Assembly: GCF_009932725.1 (NCBI RefSeq) | Contig: NZ_BLJU01000002.1 | Span: 372,001-436,000, forward strand | Direction: 5' to 3' | DNA length: 64,000 bases | DNA from: Pseudomonas yangonensis | GTDB taxonomy: Bacteria > Pseudomonadota > Gammaproteobacteria > Pseudomonadales > Pseudomonadaceae | Shown here: piece by piece, positions 28,194-36,513 of the stretch | Layout: the number at the start of each line of letters is the position of its first letter | Numbering within the stretch: the first letter of the stretch is position 1 | Notes under the pieces: generated by a model | Seen by the model: only the letters and a program-made list of their open reading frames with translations | Databases searched by the model: none | What the model was told of the DNA's origin: nothing | Program-made: the position numbers and the translations under genes

Positions 28194-28310
28194 ATGTTCG
28201 TCGATACAGTGGTTCTCGCCGGAGTCGGCACCGTTCTTCTGATGGTCGCGTTCTTCGGGGGTGTTGGTTACTTCATCTGGAAGGATGCGCACAAGCGCAA
28301 GCCGAGCTGA
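28194..28310 (+). CDS. ccoM: cbb3-type cytochrome c oxidase small subunit CcoM
   Basis: This is a 38-aa protein with a single membrane helix (about 6-29, VVLAGVGTVLLMVAFFGGVGYFIW) and a KDAHKRKPS tail. The sequence closely resembles CcoM, the extra single-helix subunit found in the Pseudomonas stutzeri cbb3 oxidase structure, which helps assembly or stability of the oxidase. It is not next to ccoNOQP, which is usual for this gene. ACAGGAGGCAGCC gives a strong ribosome-binding site. An Anr box upstream and a terminator downstream make it a single-gene low-oxygen unit. Confidence 0.85.
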   Translation: MFVDTVVLAGVGTVLLMVAFFGGVGYFIWKDAHKRKPS

Positions 28311-28343
28311 TCCTTCCAGTTCACTGGGCACGCAAGGCAATTC

Positions 28344-28369
28344 GGGCGACTTCGGTCGCCCTTTTTTTT
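28344..28369 (+). terminator. Intrinsic terminator after ccoM
   Basis: GGGCGAC-TTCG-GTCGCCC is followed by eight T residues, a textbook rho-independent terminator 34 bases after the ccoM stop. Confidence 0.93.
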
Positions 28370-28444
28370 GCCGAACTTTGACGATCGCCTTGCAAACCGA
28401 CGCGCACTGCTGACCTGAGCGATTGATCCTCTGGACAGATATAG

Positions 28445-28456
28445 TTAGCTAGCTAA
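28445..28456. promoter_or_regulatory. Perfect 12-base palindrome upstream of efflux operon
   Basis: TTAGCTAGCTAA lies 77 bases before the GTG start of the FUSC gene, in an AT-rich promoter-like stretch (ATATAGTTAGC...TAATAATT). Such TAGCTA palindromes are typical of MarR-type operators. No regulator gene is adjacent. Confidence 0.45.
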
Positions 28457-28532
28457 TAATTGAGTTTCGCACGGAGGCGGAACCCAATCGCTACAGCTAT
28501 GTTCAGAGCTGAGACTTCTTCAGGTAGCCATC

Positions 28533-30521
28533 GTGCGTGATTCCTTGCTGGTGTTCCTTGCACCAAGCTCGCAAGCCGTTCAATTCGCCATCAAGACCTT
28601 GCTCGGCGGTGGTCTGGCGTTGTGGTGCGCACTGCGTTTTGGCCTGGAACAACCGCAGTGGGCCTTGATGACTGCATTCATCGTTGCCCAGCCGCTGTCC
28701 GGCATGGTGGTGCAGAAGGGCCTGGCGCGGCTGCTCGGCACGCTGGTCGGCACCTTCATGGCCGTGGTGATGATGGGGCTTTTCGCCCAGGCGCCACTTC
28801 TGTTCGTGGTGGCCTTCGCCCTGTGGCTGGCGTTGTGTACGGCATCCTCGACCATGTTGCGCAGCGCCTGGTCGTACTCCTTCGTACTGGCTGGCTACAC
28901 CGTGGCGATCATCGCCTTGCCGGCCATCGGCAAGCCGCATGTGGTGTTCGACGAGGCCATCGCCCGTTGCACGGAAATCTGCCTGGGCATCATCTGCGCC
29001 ACGCTGAGCAGCGCCTTGCTCTGGCCGCAGCGGGTCGAGCGGCAACTGGCGCAACAGGCACGTAACGCCTGGCAGGCCGGGGTGACAGCTTCGCGTCAGG
29101 CGCTGGCCGGTGAGGCCGACTCGCGGCAGGGGTTGCTGGAAGTGCTGGCGCGTATCGTCGCCGTGGATGCCCAGCGTGAACATGCCTGGTTCGAGGGCGC
29201 GCGCGGTCGCCAGCGTGCCGTGGCGTTGCGGGTGCTGAGCCGCGATCTGCTCGGCATGTTGCGCCTGGCCCGCGGAGTCGCACGGCAGTGGCGACAGCTG
29301 GGCAGCGCCGAGGCACAGGCCGTCGCACCCTGGTTGCAGGTGGTGGACGAGCGCCTGCAGCAGGCGCAGCCGAAAGGTTTGCCGGAGTTGGTCGAGCAGC
29401 TGCGCCAGGCCGTGCAGGACGAAGAACTGAGCAGTGGCCAGCAACTGTGTCTGGAGCGGCTGATGGTGCTGCTGCTGCGCGTCGAGGACGCGAGCCGTGC
29501 CTTGCTCGCAGTCGAGCAGGGCAGGGCGCCGGCCGATGCGCCGCGCGCGCTGTCCTGGCATTACGACTGGCAGAGCGCGCTGGTGTATGGCTCGCGTAGC
29601 GCGCTGACCTTCCTGACCCTGGCGGCCTTCTGGCTGGCCACTGGCTGGACCCACGCCATCGGCGCGTTGCTCCTGGCCTGCGTGGTGTGCAGTTTGTTCG
29701 CCCGGCTCGAAGCCGCGCCGCAGATCGGCATGATGTTTCTGCGCGGCATCTTCTACGCGCTGCCGGTGGCGTTTTTCGTCGGGCAGATACTCATGCCGCA
29801 GATCGACGGCTTCGTGATGCTCTGCCTGGTGCTGGGCGTGCCGCTGTTCTTTGGTGTGCTGGGCATGGCCAAGCCGGCGACGGCGGCGACCTCGACCTCG
29901 TTCTGCCTGCACTTCATCGTTCTGTGCCTGCCGGCGCCGGGTGTTGGCTATGACGTCGCCTATTTCCTCAATGAGGCGCCCGGGATGCTGATGGGTGTCG
30001 GTTGTGCGGTGATGGCCTTCAAGCTGGTGGTGCTGCGTAACCCGGTCTGGCATGGGCGGCGCCTGATGCAGGCGATCCTGACCGATCTCGGGCGTCTCAC
30101 TCGTCGCGACCTGGGCCGCGCCGAGAACTGGTTCGGCGGGCGCATGGCCGACCGTCTTATCCAGTTGGCGCGGCACTACCCGGCGCGGCCGGACCAGACG
30201 CGCAGCCGTTGGGACGATGGCGTGGCCGGTCTCGATCTGGGCGATGAGTTGCTGCACCTGCGCAAGTGCCTGACCCATGCCGATGCCGGGTTGGCACGTT
30301 CTCAGCAGCGCTTTCTTGAACGCCTGGAAAACGCCCTGGAGCGTGGTCCCGCACCGGGCCGTGAAGACGTTCTGGACGCAGCGGTGGCCGAGCTGCAGGA
30401 GGCCTTGCGCGCCTGCACGCCGAGTATCGACAAGCGCCTGGCCGAGGCGGCGCTGTTGCAACTGCAGAACGGCTGGCGCCACTGGTGTTATTTGAGGGGG
30501 GAAAGCCATGGGCTTGCATGA
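28533..30521 (+). CDS. FUSC-family efflux protein, AaeB-like
   Basis: This 662-aa inner-membrane protein has the FUSC layout: an N-terminal bundle of about six helices (QPQWALMTAFIVAQPLSGMV marks the family), a cytoplasmic helical domain (about 170-340) and a second bundle (about 350-500). With the following DUF1656 and HlyD genes it forms the aaeB-aaeX-aaeA type exporter, known in E. coli for p-hydroxybenzoate and related aromatic acids. The start is GTG at 28533. The DUF1656 gene starts 14 bases before its stop. Confidence 0.87.
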   Translation: MRDSLLVFLAPSSQAVQFAIKTLLGGGLALWCALRFGLEQPQWALMTAFIVAQPLSGMVVQKGLARLLGTLVGTFMAVVMMGLFAQAPLLFVVAFALWLALCTASSTMLRSAWSYSFVLAGYTVAIIALPAIGKPHVVFDEAIARCTEICLGIICATLSSALLWPQRVERQLAQQARNAWQAGVTASRQALAGEADSRQGLLEVLARIVAVDAQREHAWFEGARGRQRAVALRVLSRDLLGMLRLARGVARQWRQLGSAEAQAVAPWLQVVDERLQQAQPKGLPELVEQLRQAVQDEELSSGQQLCLERLMVLLLRVEDASRALLAVEQGRAPADAPRALSWHYDWQSALVYGSRSALTFLTLAAFWLATGWTHAIGALLLACVVCSLFARLEAAPQIGMMFLRGIFYALPVAFFVGQILMPQIDGFVMLCLVLGVPLFFGVLGMAKPATAATSTSFCLHFIVLCLPAPGVGYDVAYFLNEAPGMLMGVGCAVMAFKLVVLRNPVWHGRRLMQAILTDLGRLTRRDLGRAENWFGGRMADRLIQLARHYPARPDQTRSRWDDGVAGLDLGDELLHLRKCLTHADAGLARSQQRFLERLENALERGPAPGREDVLDAAVAELQEALRACTPSIDKRLAEAALLQLQNGWRHWCYLRGESHGLA

Positions 30522-30711
30522 ATGGTCCCTGGGCGGCGTGTTGCTAAGCCCGATGGCGGCCTACGCGGTATTGGCGTTGCTGCTGACCGGCGTGTTGCGC
30601 CTGGGCTTGCAGCGCATCGGGTTGTCGCGCTGGATCTGGCACGAAGCCCTGTTCGACTGTGCCCTGTATGTCTGCGTGTTGGCGGCGGTAATTGCCGTCC
30701 TGGCGCATTGA
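30508..30711 (+). CDS. DUF1656 (AaeX-like) membrane protein
   Basis: This is a 67-aa protein with two membrane helices (about 12-32 and 46-65), the DUF1656 family that accompanies FUSC/HlyD efflux pairs. It begins inside the FUSC gene with a GGGGGGAAAG ribosome-binding site and is followed after 11 bases by the HlyD gene. The function is probably accessory to the pump. Confidence 0.87.
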   Translation: MGLHEWSLGGVLLSPMAAYAVLALLLTGVLRLGLQRIGLSRWIWHEALFDCALYVCVLAAVIAVLAH

Positions 30712-30722
30712 GGAGAGAAAGC

Positions 30723-31574
30723 ATGCGTTCGACCATTCGAGTCGGCATAACCCTGGCCATGGTGGTGGTGGCGATCTTCGCCGGTTCCTGGATCTGGCAG
30801 CACTACATGTACTCGCCCTGGACACGCGACGCCCGCGTGCGCGCCGAGGTGGTGACCATAGCCCCGGACGTGTCCGGCTGGGTAGTCGAGCTCAAGGTGC
30901 GTGACAACCAGCAGGTGAAGGCGGGCGATCTGCTGATGAGCATCGACCGCGACCGCTATCAGGCGGCGGTGGAGAAGGCCAGGGCGGTGGTGGATATTCG
31001 CCGCCAGCAATTGAGCCTGCGTGAGCACGAGGCTTCGCGCCGCTCGCGCCTGGGCGCCCAGGCGATCAGCGCCGAGCTGCTGGAAAATGCGCAGATCAAC
31101 GCCGAGATGGCGCGCGGCGAATACCGCGAAGCGCAGGCCGATCTGCGGGTGGCCGAACTTAACCTGGCGCGCAGTGAAGTACGTGCGCCGCGTGACGGGC
31201 AGATCACCAATCTGGTGCTGGCGCAGGGCAACTACGTGAATGCCGGGCAGGCAGTGATGGCATTGGTCGACACCCAGTCGTTCTACGTGCAGGCGTATTT
31301 CGAGGAAACCAAGCTGCCGCGCATACAGGTCGGCGCGCCGGTGCAGGTCTGGCTGATGGGCGGGGACCGGCAGATTCGCGGCGAGGTGGATAGCATCAGC
31401 CGCGGCATCACCGACCGCAACGCCAGCCCGGACGGGCAGCTGCTGGCTGATGTCGAACCGACCTTCAACTGGGTGCGTCTGGCGCAGCGCATTCCGGTGC
31501 GCATCAGGCTCGATGAAGTGCCCGATGGCGTGGTGCTGAGCGCCGGTATGACTGCCAGCGTGCGGGTGGACTAG
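30723..31574 (+). CDS. HlyD-family membrane-fusion protein, AaeA-like
   Basis: This 283-aa periplasmic adaptor has an N-terminal anchor (about 6-25), a short coiled hairpin (about 75-150), a biotinyl-lipoyl segment (VTIAPDVSGWVVELKVRDNQ) and a beta-barrel domain with DTQSFYVQAYFEETKLPRI. It links the FUSC pump to an outer-membrane channel. I took ATG at 30723, preceded by GAGGAG. Its last 12 codons form the beginning of the first of three 165-base tandem units. Confidence 0.9.
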   Translation: MRSTIRVGITLAMVVVAIFAGSWIWQHYMYSPWTRDARVRAEVVTIAPDVSGWVVELKVRDNQQVKAGDLLMSIDRDRYQAAVEKARAVVDIRRQQLSLREHEASRRSRLGAQAISAELLENAQINAEMARGEYREAQADLRVAELNLARSEVRAPRDGQITNLVLAQGNYVNAGQAVMALVDTQSFYVQAYFEETKLPRIQVGAPVQVWLMGGDRQIRGEVDSISRGITDRNASPDGQLLADVEPTFNWVRLAQRIPVRIRLDEVPDGVVLSAGMTASVRVD

Positions 31575-32033
31575 CGCGGTTTCTCAGTTGTAGGAGCGGC
31601 TTCAGCCGCGAGCTCTTCAAGGGGAATCGCGGCTGAAGCCGCTCCCACGGTCGCTGTTCGCATGAGTTCGTAGGGTGGACAACGCGAAGCTAGTCCACCG
31701 CTAAGCGCCGGTATGACCGCCAGCGTAAGGGTGAAATAGCGCGGTTTCGCAGTCGTAGGAGCGGCTTCAGCCGCGAGCTCTTCAAGGGGAATCGCGGCTG
31801 AAGCCGTTCCTACGGTCACTGTTCGAATGAGTTCGTAAGGTGGACAACGCGAAGCTTGTCGACCGCTAAGCGCTGGTATGACCGCCAGCGTGCGGGTGGA
31901 ATAGGGCTGTTTCGCAGTTGTAGGAGCGGCTTCAGCCGCGAGCTCTTCAAGGGGAATCGCGGCTGAAGCCGCTCCCACGGTCGCTGTTCGAATGAGTTCG
32001 TAGGGTGGACAACGCGAAGCTTGTCCACCGCTT
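31539..32033. repeat. Three tandem units of 165 bases, first unit begins inside aaeA-like gene
   Basis: Units start at 31539, 31704 and 31869 with an exact period of 165. Each begins AGCGC(C/T)GGTATGAC, the 3' end of the HlyD gene, and contains a REP hairpin with about 21-base arms (GTAGGAGCGGCTTCAGCCGC and its complement; 31590-31648, 31755-31813, 31920-31978). Each then has a second palindrome, GGTGGACAA-N8-TTGTCCACC, imperfect in units 1 and 2. The copies differ by a few substitutions. No gene lies in 31575-32093. Confidence 0.95.
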
Positions 32034-32093
32034 GGCCTGACGCAATGGTGGATAAATAAAAGCGTCATCCCCCCTACGATTAAATGAGCGTGA

Positions 32094-33329
32094 TCAGGCG
32101 CGCTCGATGCTGGCCGGCGTTCGACGCATCAGCACCTTGCCGTGGCGCACCGACACCAGTGCATGGCCCTGGCTGCGCACCATCTCGTAATCGTCCGGCG
32201 CCGATAGGATCAGCAGGTTGGCCGGGCGACCCACGTCCAGGCCATACCCTTCACCCAGGTTCAGCGCGCGAGCCGAGTTGTCGGTGATCAGGTCCAGGCT
32301 GCGCTTGAGATCCTCGTAGCCGAGCATGTGGCAGATGTGCAGGCCGGCTTCGAGGATGCGCAGGATGTTGCCGTTACCCAGCGGATACCAGGGGTCGACG
32401 ATGGAGTCCTGGCCGAAGCAGACGTTCATCCCGGCGCGGTCGATCTCGGCCACGCGGGTCAGGCCGCGGCGTTTCGGGTAGGTGTCGAAGCGGCCCTGCA
32501 GATGGATGCTCTCGGTGGGGCAGGAGATGAAGCTGATGCCGCTCATCTTCAGCAGGCGGAACAGCTTGGAGCAATAGGCGTTGTCGTAGGAGCCCATGGC
32601 CGTGGTGTGGCTGGCGGTGACCCGCGCGCCCATGCCACGCACGCGGGCCTCCTCGGCCAGCACTTCGAGAAAGCGCGACTGTGGGTCGTCGGTTTCGTCG
32701 CAATGCACGTCCACCAGGCAGCCGGTGCGTTCGGCCAGATCCATGAGGAACTTGATCGACGACACACCCTGGTCACGGGTGTTCTCGAAGTGCGGGATGC
32801 CGCCAACCACGTCGGCGCCCAGCTCGATGGCCTGCTCCATCAGCGCGCGACCGTTCGCATAGGACTCGATGCCCTCCTGCGGGAAGGCGACGATCTGCAG
32901 GTCGATCAGGTGGCGGGTTTCCTTGCGCACTTCGAGCATGGCCTTGAGCGCGGCTAGGGTCGGGTCGGTGACGTCGACGTGGGTGCGCACGTGCTGAATG
33001 CCGTGGTCGACCAGCATGTCGATGGTCTTCTTGGCGCGGGTCTTGGTGTCTTCATGGGTCACCAGCGCCTTGCGCTCGGCCCAGCGTTCGATGCCCTCGA
33101 ACAGCGTGCCGCTCATGTTCCAGTTCGGCTCGCCGGCGGTGAGGGTGGCATCGAGGTGGATGTGCGGCTCGACGAAGGGCGGCACGACGAGATTGCCGGC
33201 AGCGTCCAGGTCGCCCTCGGCGATGGGATGCAGGGCGTTCTGGGCCTCCATGGCGGCGATGCGCTCGCCGTTCAGGGTGATGCGATGCAGGCCGTCGCGG
33301 CCGCGCAGGCGGGCATTGTGGATGATCAT
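32094..33329 (-). CDS. codA: Cytosine deaminase CodA
   Basis: This 411-aa amidohydrolase converts cytosine to uracil. Metal ligands are H56 and H58 in [10 protein letters not shown], the histidines in [10 protein letters not shown] and ASHTTAMGS, and the aspartate in [17 protein letters not shown], as in E. coli CodA. GAGAGGAAA precedes the ATG. It is the last gene of a codB-pucR-codA operon on the minus strand. Confidence 0.94.
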   Translation of the reverse strand: MIIHNARLRGRDGLHRITLNGERIAAMEAQNALHPIAEGDLDAAGNLVVPPFVEPHIHLDATLTAGEPNWNMSGTLFEGIERWAERKALVTHEDTKTRAKKTIDMLVDHGIQHVRTHVDVTDPTLAALKAMLEVRKETRHLIDLQIVAFPQEGIESYANGRALMEQAIELGADVVGGIPHFENTRDQGVSSIKFLMDLAERTGCLVDVHCDETDDPQSRFLEVLAEEARVRGMGARVTASHTTAMGSYDNAYCSKLFRLLKMSGISFISCPTESIHLQGRFDTYPKRRGLTRVAEIDRAGMNVCFGQDSIVDPWYPLGNGNILRILEAGLHICHMLGYEDLKRSLDLITDNSARALNLGEGYGLDVGRPANLLILSAPDDYEMVRSQGHALVSVRHGKVLMRRTPASIERA

Positions 33330-33340
33330 CGGGTTTCCTC

Positions 33341-34564
33341 TCAGGCAGGCGACGACAGGCGCCGGATCAACAGCGCAACGCTGATGTTCAGACGGTCGTG
33401 CGGGTCTTCGAACGAGCAGCCGGTCAGCGCTTCGATGCGCTGTAGACGGTAGCTCAGGGTATTGCGGTGAACGTTCAGGCGTTGCGCGGCCAGGGCCAGG
33501 TTGCCGTTCTCGGCGAACCAGGCCTCCAGCGTCGGCATCAGCACAGGTTGGTGGCGTGAATCGTCGCCAATCAGCGGGCCGACCACGCGCTCGACGAAGC
33601 GGTCGAGCAGGCTGCGGTCGCGAATCGCACCAAGCAGCTCCAGCACGCCCAGCTCATTGAAACTGCACAGACCCAGGCGCTCGGGAAAGCGCTGCGCCAC
33701 GGCCAGGGCCTGGCGCGCCTCACCCAGGCCCTGGGCGAAACGTGGTGCATCGCAGCCGGCGCTGCCCAGGCCGAGAAACAGCCGCAGCGGGCCGAGCTGC
33801 GGGCGCAGCTCATCCAGCAGCACGGTCATGGCCTGGCGGTTGCGCGCTTCGGCGTGGGCATCGGCACATGGCAGCAGGGCGATCCAGTGACGGCCCTGGC
33901 TGACCAGTGGCAGCGCGTCACCGAGTTCGCCGAGGCTCTGTTCCAGGCGCCGTTGCAGCAGTTGCTGACGGCTCTGCAACTGGCGCTCGGCGTCATCGTC
34001 GGCCAGGTCGCCGAACAGCTGCTCGCTGCCGTCGAGGCGTAGCAGCGCCACCTGGCGTGGCAGATGCAGTGCCAGGCCGAGGCTGTCGCCGCGTTGCAGC
34101 AAAACGTCGAGCGACTGGTAGTCACCGTCGAGCACCTGTTCCAGCACATGCTGGCGCGAACGGCCGAGCTGCTGCGCCTGCACCAGCGCGGTGCCGATGG
34201 CCTGGGTGACCACCACCATCTTCAGCGCATAGGGCTGCTCGATCAGCGGCAGGTTCAGGCGCTCGGCCTCGGCGATGACGCTGGACGGAATGGTCTGGAT
34301 GAATTCGGCGCCGGTGAGGATGACCATACCGGCGACCACGCGCTCATGGCCCTCGCGCACCAGGCGCAGCAGGTTGGCCTCGTCGCGCGGGTGGTTGATG
34401 CCGGTGACGAAGATCAGCTCGCCGCCCATCACCCAATCGGCGATGCCTTCATTTTCGGCCACGTAGGGCCAGCGCACGGCGTTGTCGCGTCCGGCCTTAC
34501 CGGCACGCAGGTGCATGCTGGCCAGACCGGGCAGTGCGAGTACGTCGGCGACGGTCAGGTTCAC
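33341..34564 (-). CDS. PucR-family transcriptional regulator
   Basis: This is a 407-aa regulator. An N-terminal PucR domain (about 5-125: [22 protein letters not shown]) precedes a GGDEF-like central region and a C-terminal helix-turn-helix ([28 protein letters not shown]). The family controls purine and pyrimidine base catabolism. The start is GTG at 34564, overlapping the codB stop as GTGA; the frame upstream is out-of-frame codB and not used. Placement between codB and codA implies control of this operon. Confidence 0.9.
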   Translation of the reverse strand: MNLTVADVLALPGLASMHLRAGKAGRDNAVRWPYVAENEGIADWVMGGELIFVTGINHPRDEANLLRLVREGHERVVAGMVILTGAEFIQTIPSSVIAEAERLNLPLIEQPYALKMVVVTQAIGTALVQAQQLGRSRQHVLEQVLDGDYQSLDVLLQRGDSLGLALHLPRQVALLRLDGSEQLFGDLADDDAERQLQSRQQLLQRRLEQSLGELGDALPLVSQGRHWIALLPCADAHAEARNRQAMTVLLDELRPQLGPLRLFLGLGSAGCDAPRFAQGLGEARQALAVAQRFPERLGLCSFNELGVLELLGAIRDRSLLDRFVERVVGPLIGDDSRHQPVLMPTLEAWFAENGNLALAAQRLNVHRNTLSYRLQRIEALTGCSFEDPHDRLNISVALLIRRLSSPA

Positions 34565-35832
34565 GCGCCGGCGACCTGCTGGCGGCCGGCGAGGGCCTTG
34601 TTCGCCTCGAACAGCACCACGTAAGCCAGGGCAGCCACGGCGATGCCCACCAACGGCGCGACCCAGGGCGAGAAGTAGGCGCTCAGCGCACCGATCAGGT
34701 AGGCGCCCAGGCCGACCCAGTTGAACGCCGGTAGGCGCACATCGGCCAGTTTCGGGTAGCGCGCGCGGTGGCCGTAGAAGAAGTCGGCCATGATCACGCC
34801 GCCAATCGGCGGGATGATCGAGCCGAGCAGGATCAGGAAGGGGATCAGCATTTCGTACATGCCGCCGATGGCCAGCAGGGTACCGATGCCGGCGCCGACC
34901 AGGGTTACGGTCTTGCGCTTGCCGGTGCGCAGCAGGTTGCAGCCGGCGGCGGCGAAGTTGTAGATGGTGTTGTCCTGGGTGGTCCACAGGTTGAGGAAGA
35001 GCATGACCACGGCGGCCATGGACAGCCCCTGCAGCACCAGCACTTCGACCACATCGGGCTGCTGGTAGACGATGGCGCCATAGGCCCCGGCAATGATCAT
35101 CAGACCGTTGCCGATGAAGAAGCCGAGCAGGCTGGCCAGCACCGCGACGCGGCCGCTCCTGGCGAAGCGCGTCCAGTTGGTGGCCTGGGTGGCGCCGCTG
35201 ACGAAGGTGCCGAACACCAGGGTGATGGCCACGCTCAGGCTCATGCTCTCCTTGGGTTCGACCGCCAGCAGGCCGGCGAGGCCGCCGATATCGCGGGTGG
35301 CGATCCACAGCGAGGCAACCAGCAGTACCAGCATGGCCGGCACGGCGACGCGTGAAAGCATATCCAGACCCTTGTAGCCGACGAAGGCGGTGAGGCAGAA
35401 GCCGAAGCCGAACAGCACCATCAGCGGCATGGTCAGGCCGTCGGGCAGGCCGAGAATCTTCACCAGAACGATGGCGATGGTCGCCGTGCCCCAGGCATAC
35501 CAGCCGATCTGGGTGAAACCGAGCAGCATGTCGGATAGCTTGCTGCCTACCTCGCCGAAGCAGAAACGGCCCATCAGCACCGAGTTCAGGCCGCTGCGGC
35601 AGGCGATCAGGCCCAGCACGGCGGCATACAGGCCGAGCAGCAGGTTGCCGATCACCGCGGCCCAGAGCAGGGTAGTGAAATCGAAGGCCATGCCGATCTT
35701 GCCGCCGGCGAACATGGTGGCGGTGAAGAAGGTGAAACCGAACAGCAGGATGGCGGTGGAGAACAGCCCCTTGCGCGCGCCGTTGGGCACTTCGCTCAGA
35801 GGGTAGTCGCTATCGGGGGTGGCATTGCTCAT
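34561..35832 (-). CDS. codB: Cytosine permease CodB (NCS1 family)
   Basis: This is a 423-aa transporter with about 12 membrane segments. The NCS1 features include GARKGLFSTAILLFGFTFFT near the N-terminus, QATNWTRFARSG (helix 6 region) and NLWTTQDNTIYNFAAAGCNL. It imports cytosine, possibly with protons or sodium. It is the first gene of the operon, has a sigma54-type promoter upstream, and is coupled to pucR by a 4-base overlap. Confidence 0.93.
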   Translation of the reverse strand: MSNATPDSDYPLSEVPNGARKGLFSTAILLFGFTFFTATMFAGGKIGMAFDFTTLLWAAVIGNLLLGLYAAVLGLIACRSGLNSVLMGRFCFGEVGSKLSDMLLGFTQIGWYAWGTATIAIVLVKILGLPDGLTMPLMVLFGFGFCLTAFVGYKGLDMLSRVAVPAMLVLLVASLWIATRDIGGLAGLLAVEPKESMSLSVAITLVFGTFVSGATQATNWTRFARSGRVAVLASLLGFFIGNGLMIIAGAYGAIVYQQPDVVEVLVLQGLSMAAVVMLFLNLWTTQDNTIYNFAAAGCNLLRTGKRKTVTLVGAGIGTLLAIGGMYEMLIPFLILLGSIIPPIGGVIMADFFYGHRARYPKLADVRLPAFNWVGLGAYLIGALSAYFSPWVAPLVGIAVAALAYVVLFEANKALAGRQQVAGA

Positions 35833-35870
35833 TGGCCTGGCTCCGGTGTAGGTGGTGAGGCCTTGGCGAT

Positions 35871-35887
35871 AGCAGGGGACGTGCCAG
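35871..35887 (-). promoter_or_regulatory. Candidate sigma54 (RpoN) promoter of codB operon
   Basis: On the minus strand CTGGCACGTCCCCTGCT matches the -24/-12 consensus YTGGCACG-N4-TTGCW with one mismatch and the obligatory GG-N10-GC spacing. It ends 39 bases before the codB ATG. Nitrogen-limited induction is inferred. Confidence 0.65.
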
Positions 35888-35929
35888 ATTCCAAAGGCAT
35901 TCTCTGTTGGGCGAGGTGATCAAGCGGTC

Positions 35930-35946
35930 TTGTGCGAAATGCACAA
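35930..35946. promoter_or_regulatory. Palindrome upstream of sigma54-type promoter
   Basis: TTGTGC-GAAAT-GCACAA (6-base arms, 5-base centre) lies about 43 bases further upstream of the sigma54-type promoter, where an enhancer-binding protein would sit. It does not match the NtrC consensus (GCAC...GTGC order is reversed). It directly abuts the phaJ terminator. Confidence 0.4.
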
Positions 35947-35967
35947 TAAAAAGCGCTCAAAGAGCGC
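35946..35967 (-). terminator. Intrinsic terminator after phaJ, distal
   Basis: On the minus strand GCGCTC-TTT-GAGCGC is followed by TTTTTATT. It lies about 75 bases after the phaJ stop, downstream of a second hairpin. Confidence 0.8.
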
Positions 35968-36002
35968 CAGGGTAGTTCAGGGTTGTGAGTTTAGAATAAA
36001 AG

Positions 36003-36030
36003 TGGTGCGCGCCGCAGCGGTCGCGCACCA
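36003..36030 (-). terminator. Hairpin after phaJ, proximal
   Basis: On the minus strand TGGTGCGCG-N10-CGCGCACCA is followed by CTTTTATTCT, starting 13 bases beyond the phaJ stop. With the next hairpin it forms a tandem terminator. Confidence 0.7.
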
Positions 36031-36042
36031 GCTTGCAGCGCA

Positions 36043-36513
36043 TCAGTTGACGGTCACCTGCGGCATCGGCGGCATGGTGACGGTCTGCTCGCTGGCCGGT
36101 GCAAGCACCTCGGCTTCGCCGTCCACCACCTGCTTGCCGTCCTGGTTGAACACGCGGGTGGCGATGCGCACGCGGTTCTTCGGCAGCTTTTCCAGCACTT
36201 CCAGCTTCACGGTCAGGGTGTCGCCGAGTTTTACCGGGCGGGTGAACTTGAGCTGCTGGCCGAGGTAGATGGTGCCGGGGCCGGGCAGGCGGCAAGCGAT
36301 GGCGGCGCTGATCAGGGCGCCGGTGAACATGCCGTGGGCGATGCGCTCCTTGAACATGGTCTCGGCGGCGAAGGCGGCGTCCAGATGCACCGGGTTGTTG
36401 TCGCCGGATACCGCGGCGAAGAGTTGCACGTCGCGCTCTTCGACCTGCTTCTCGAAACTGGCCTGCTGGCCGACTTCGAGCGCTTCGTAGGGGATGTTGG
36501 TTACCTGGGTCAT
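36043..36513 (-). CDS. phaJ: (R)-specific enoyl-CoA hydratase PhaJ (MaoC family)
   Basis: This 156-aa hot-dog-fold hydratase converts trans-2-enoyl-CoA from beta-oxidation to (R)-3-hydroxyacyl-CoA, the monomer for polyhydroxyalkanoate. The hydratase-2 motif with D38 and H43 (SGDNNPVHLDAAFA) is intact. It is very close to P. aeruginosa PhaJ1 in sequence and length. It overlaps the upstream lipase gene as ATGA. The longer open frame to 36843 has no homology. Confidence 0.93.
   Translation of the reverse strand: MTQVTNIPYEALEVGQQASFEKQVEERDVQLFAAVSGDNNPVHLDAAFAAETMFKERIAHGMFTGALISAAIACRLPGPGTIYLGQQLKFTRPVKLGDTLTVKLEVLEKLPKNRVRIATRVFNQDGKQVVDGEAEVLAPASEQTVTMPPMPQVTVN

Noticed and set aside
31539..32033. 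165-base repeats as a CRISPR array or IS remnant
   Set aside because: Repeats are contiguous without unique spacers, contain REP hairpins and a gene end, and there are no cas or transposase genes.
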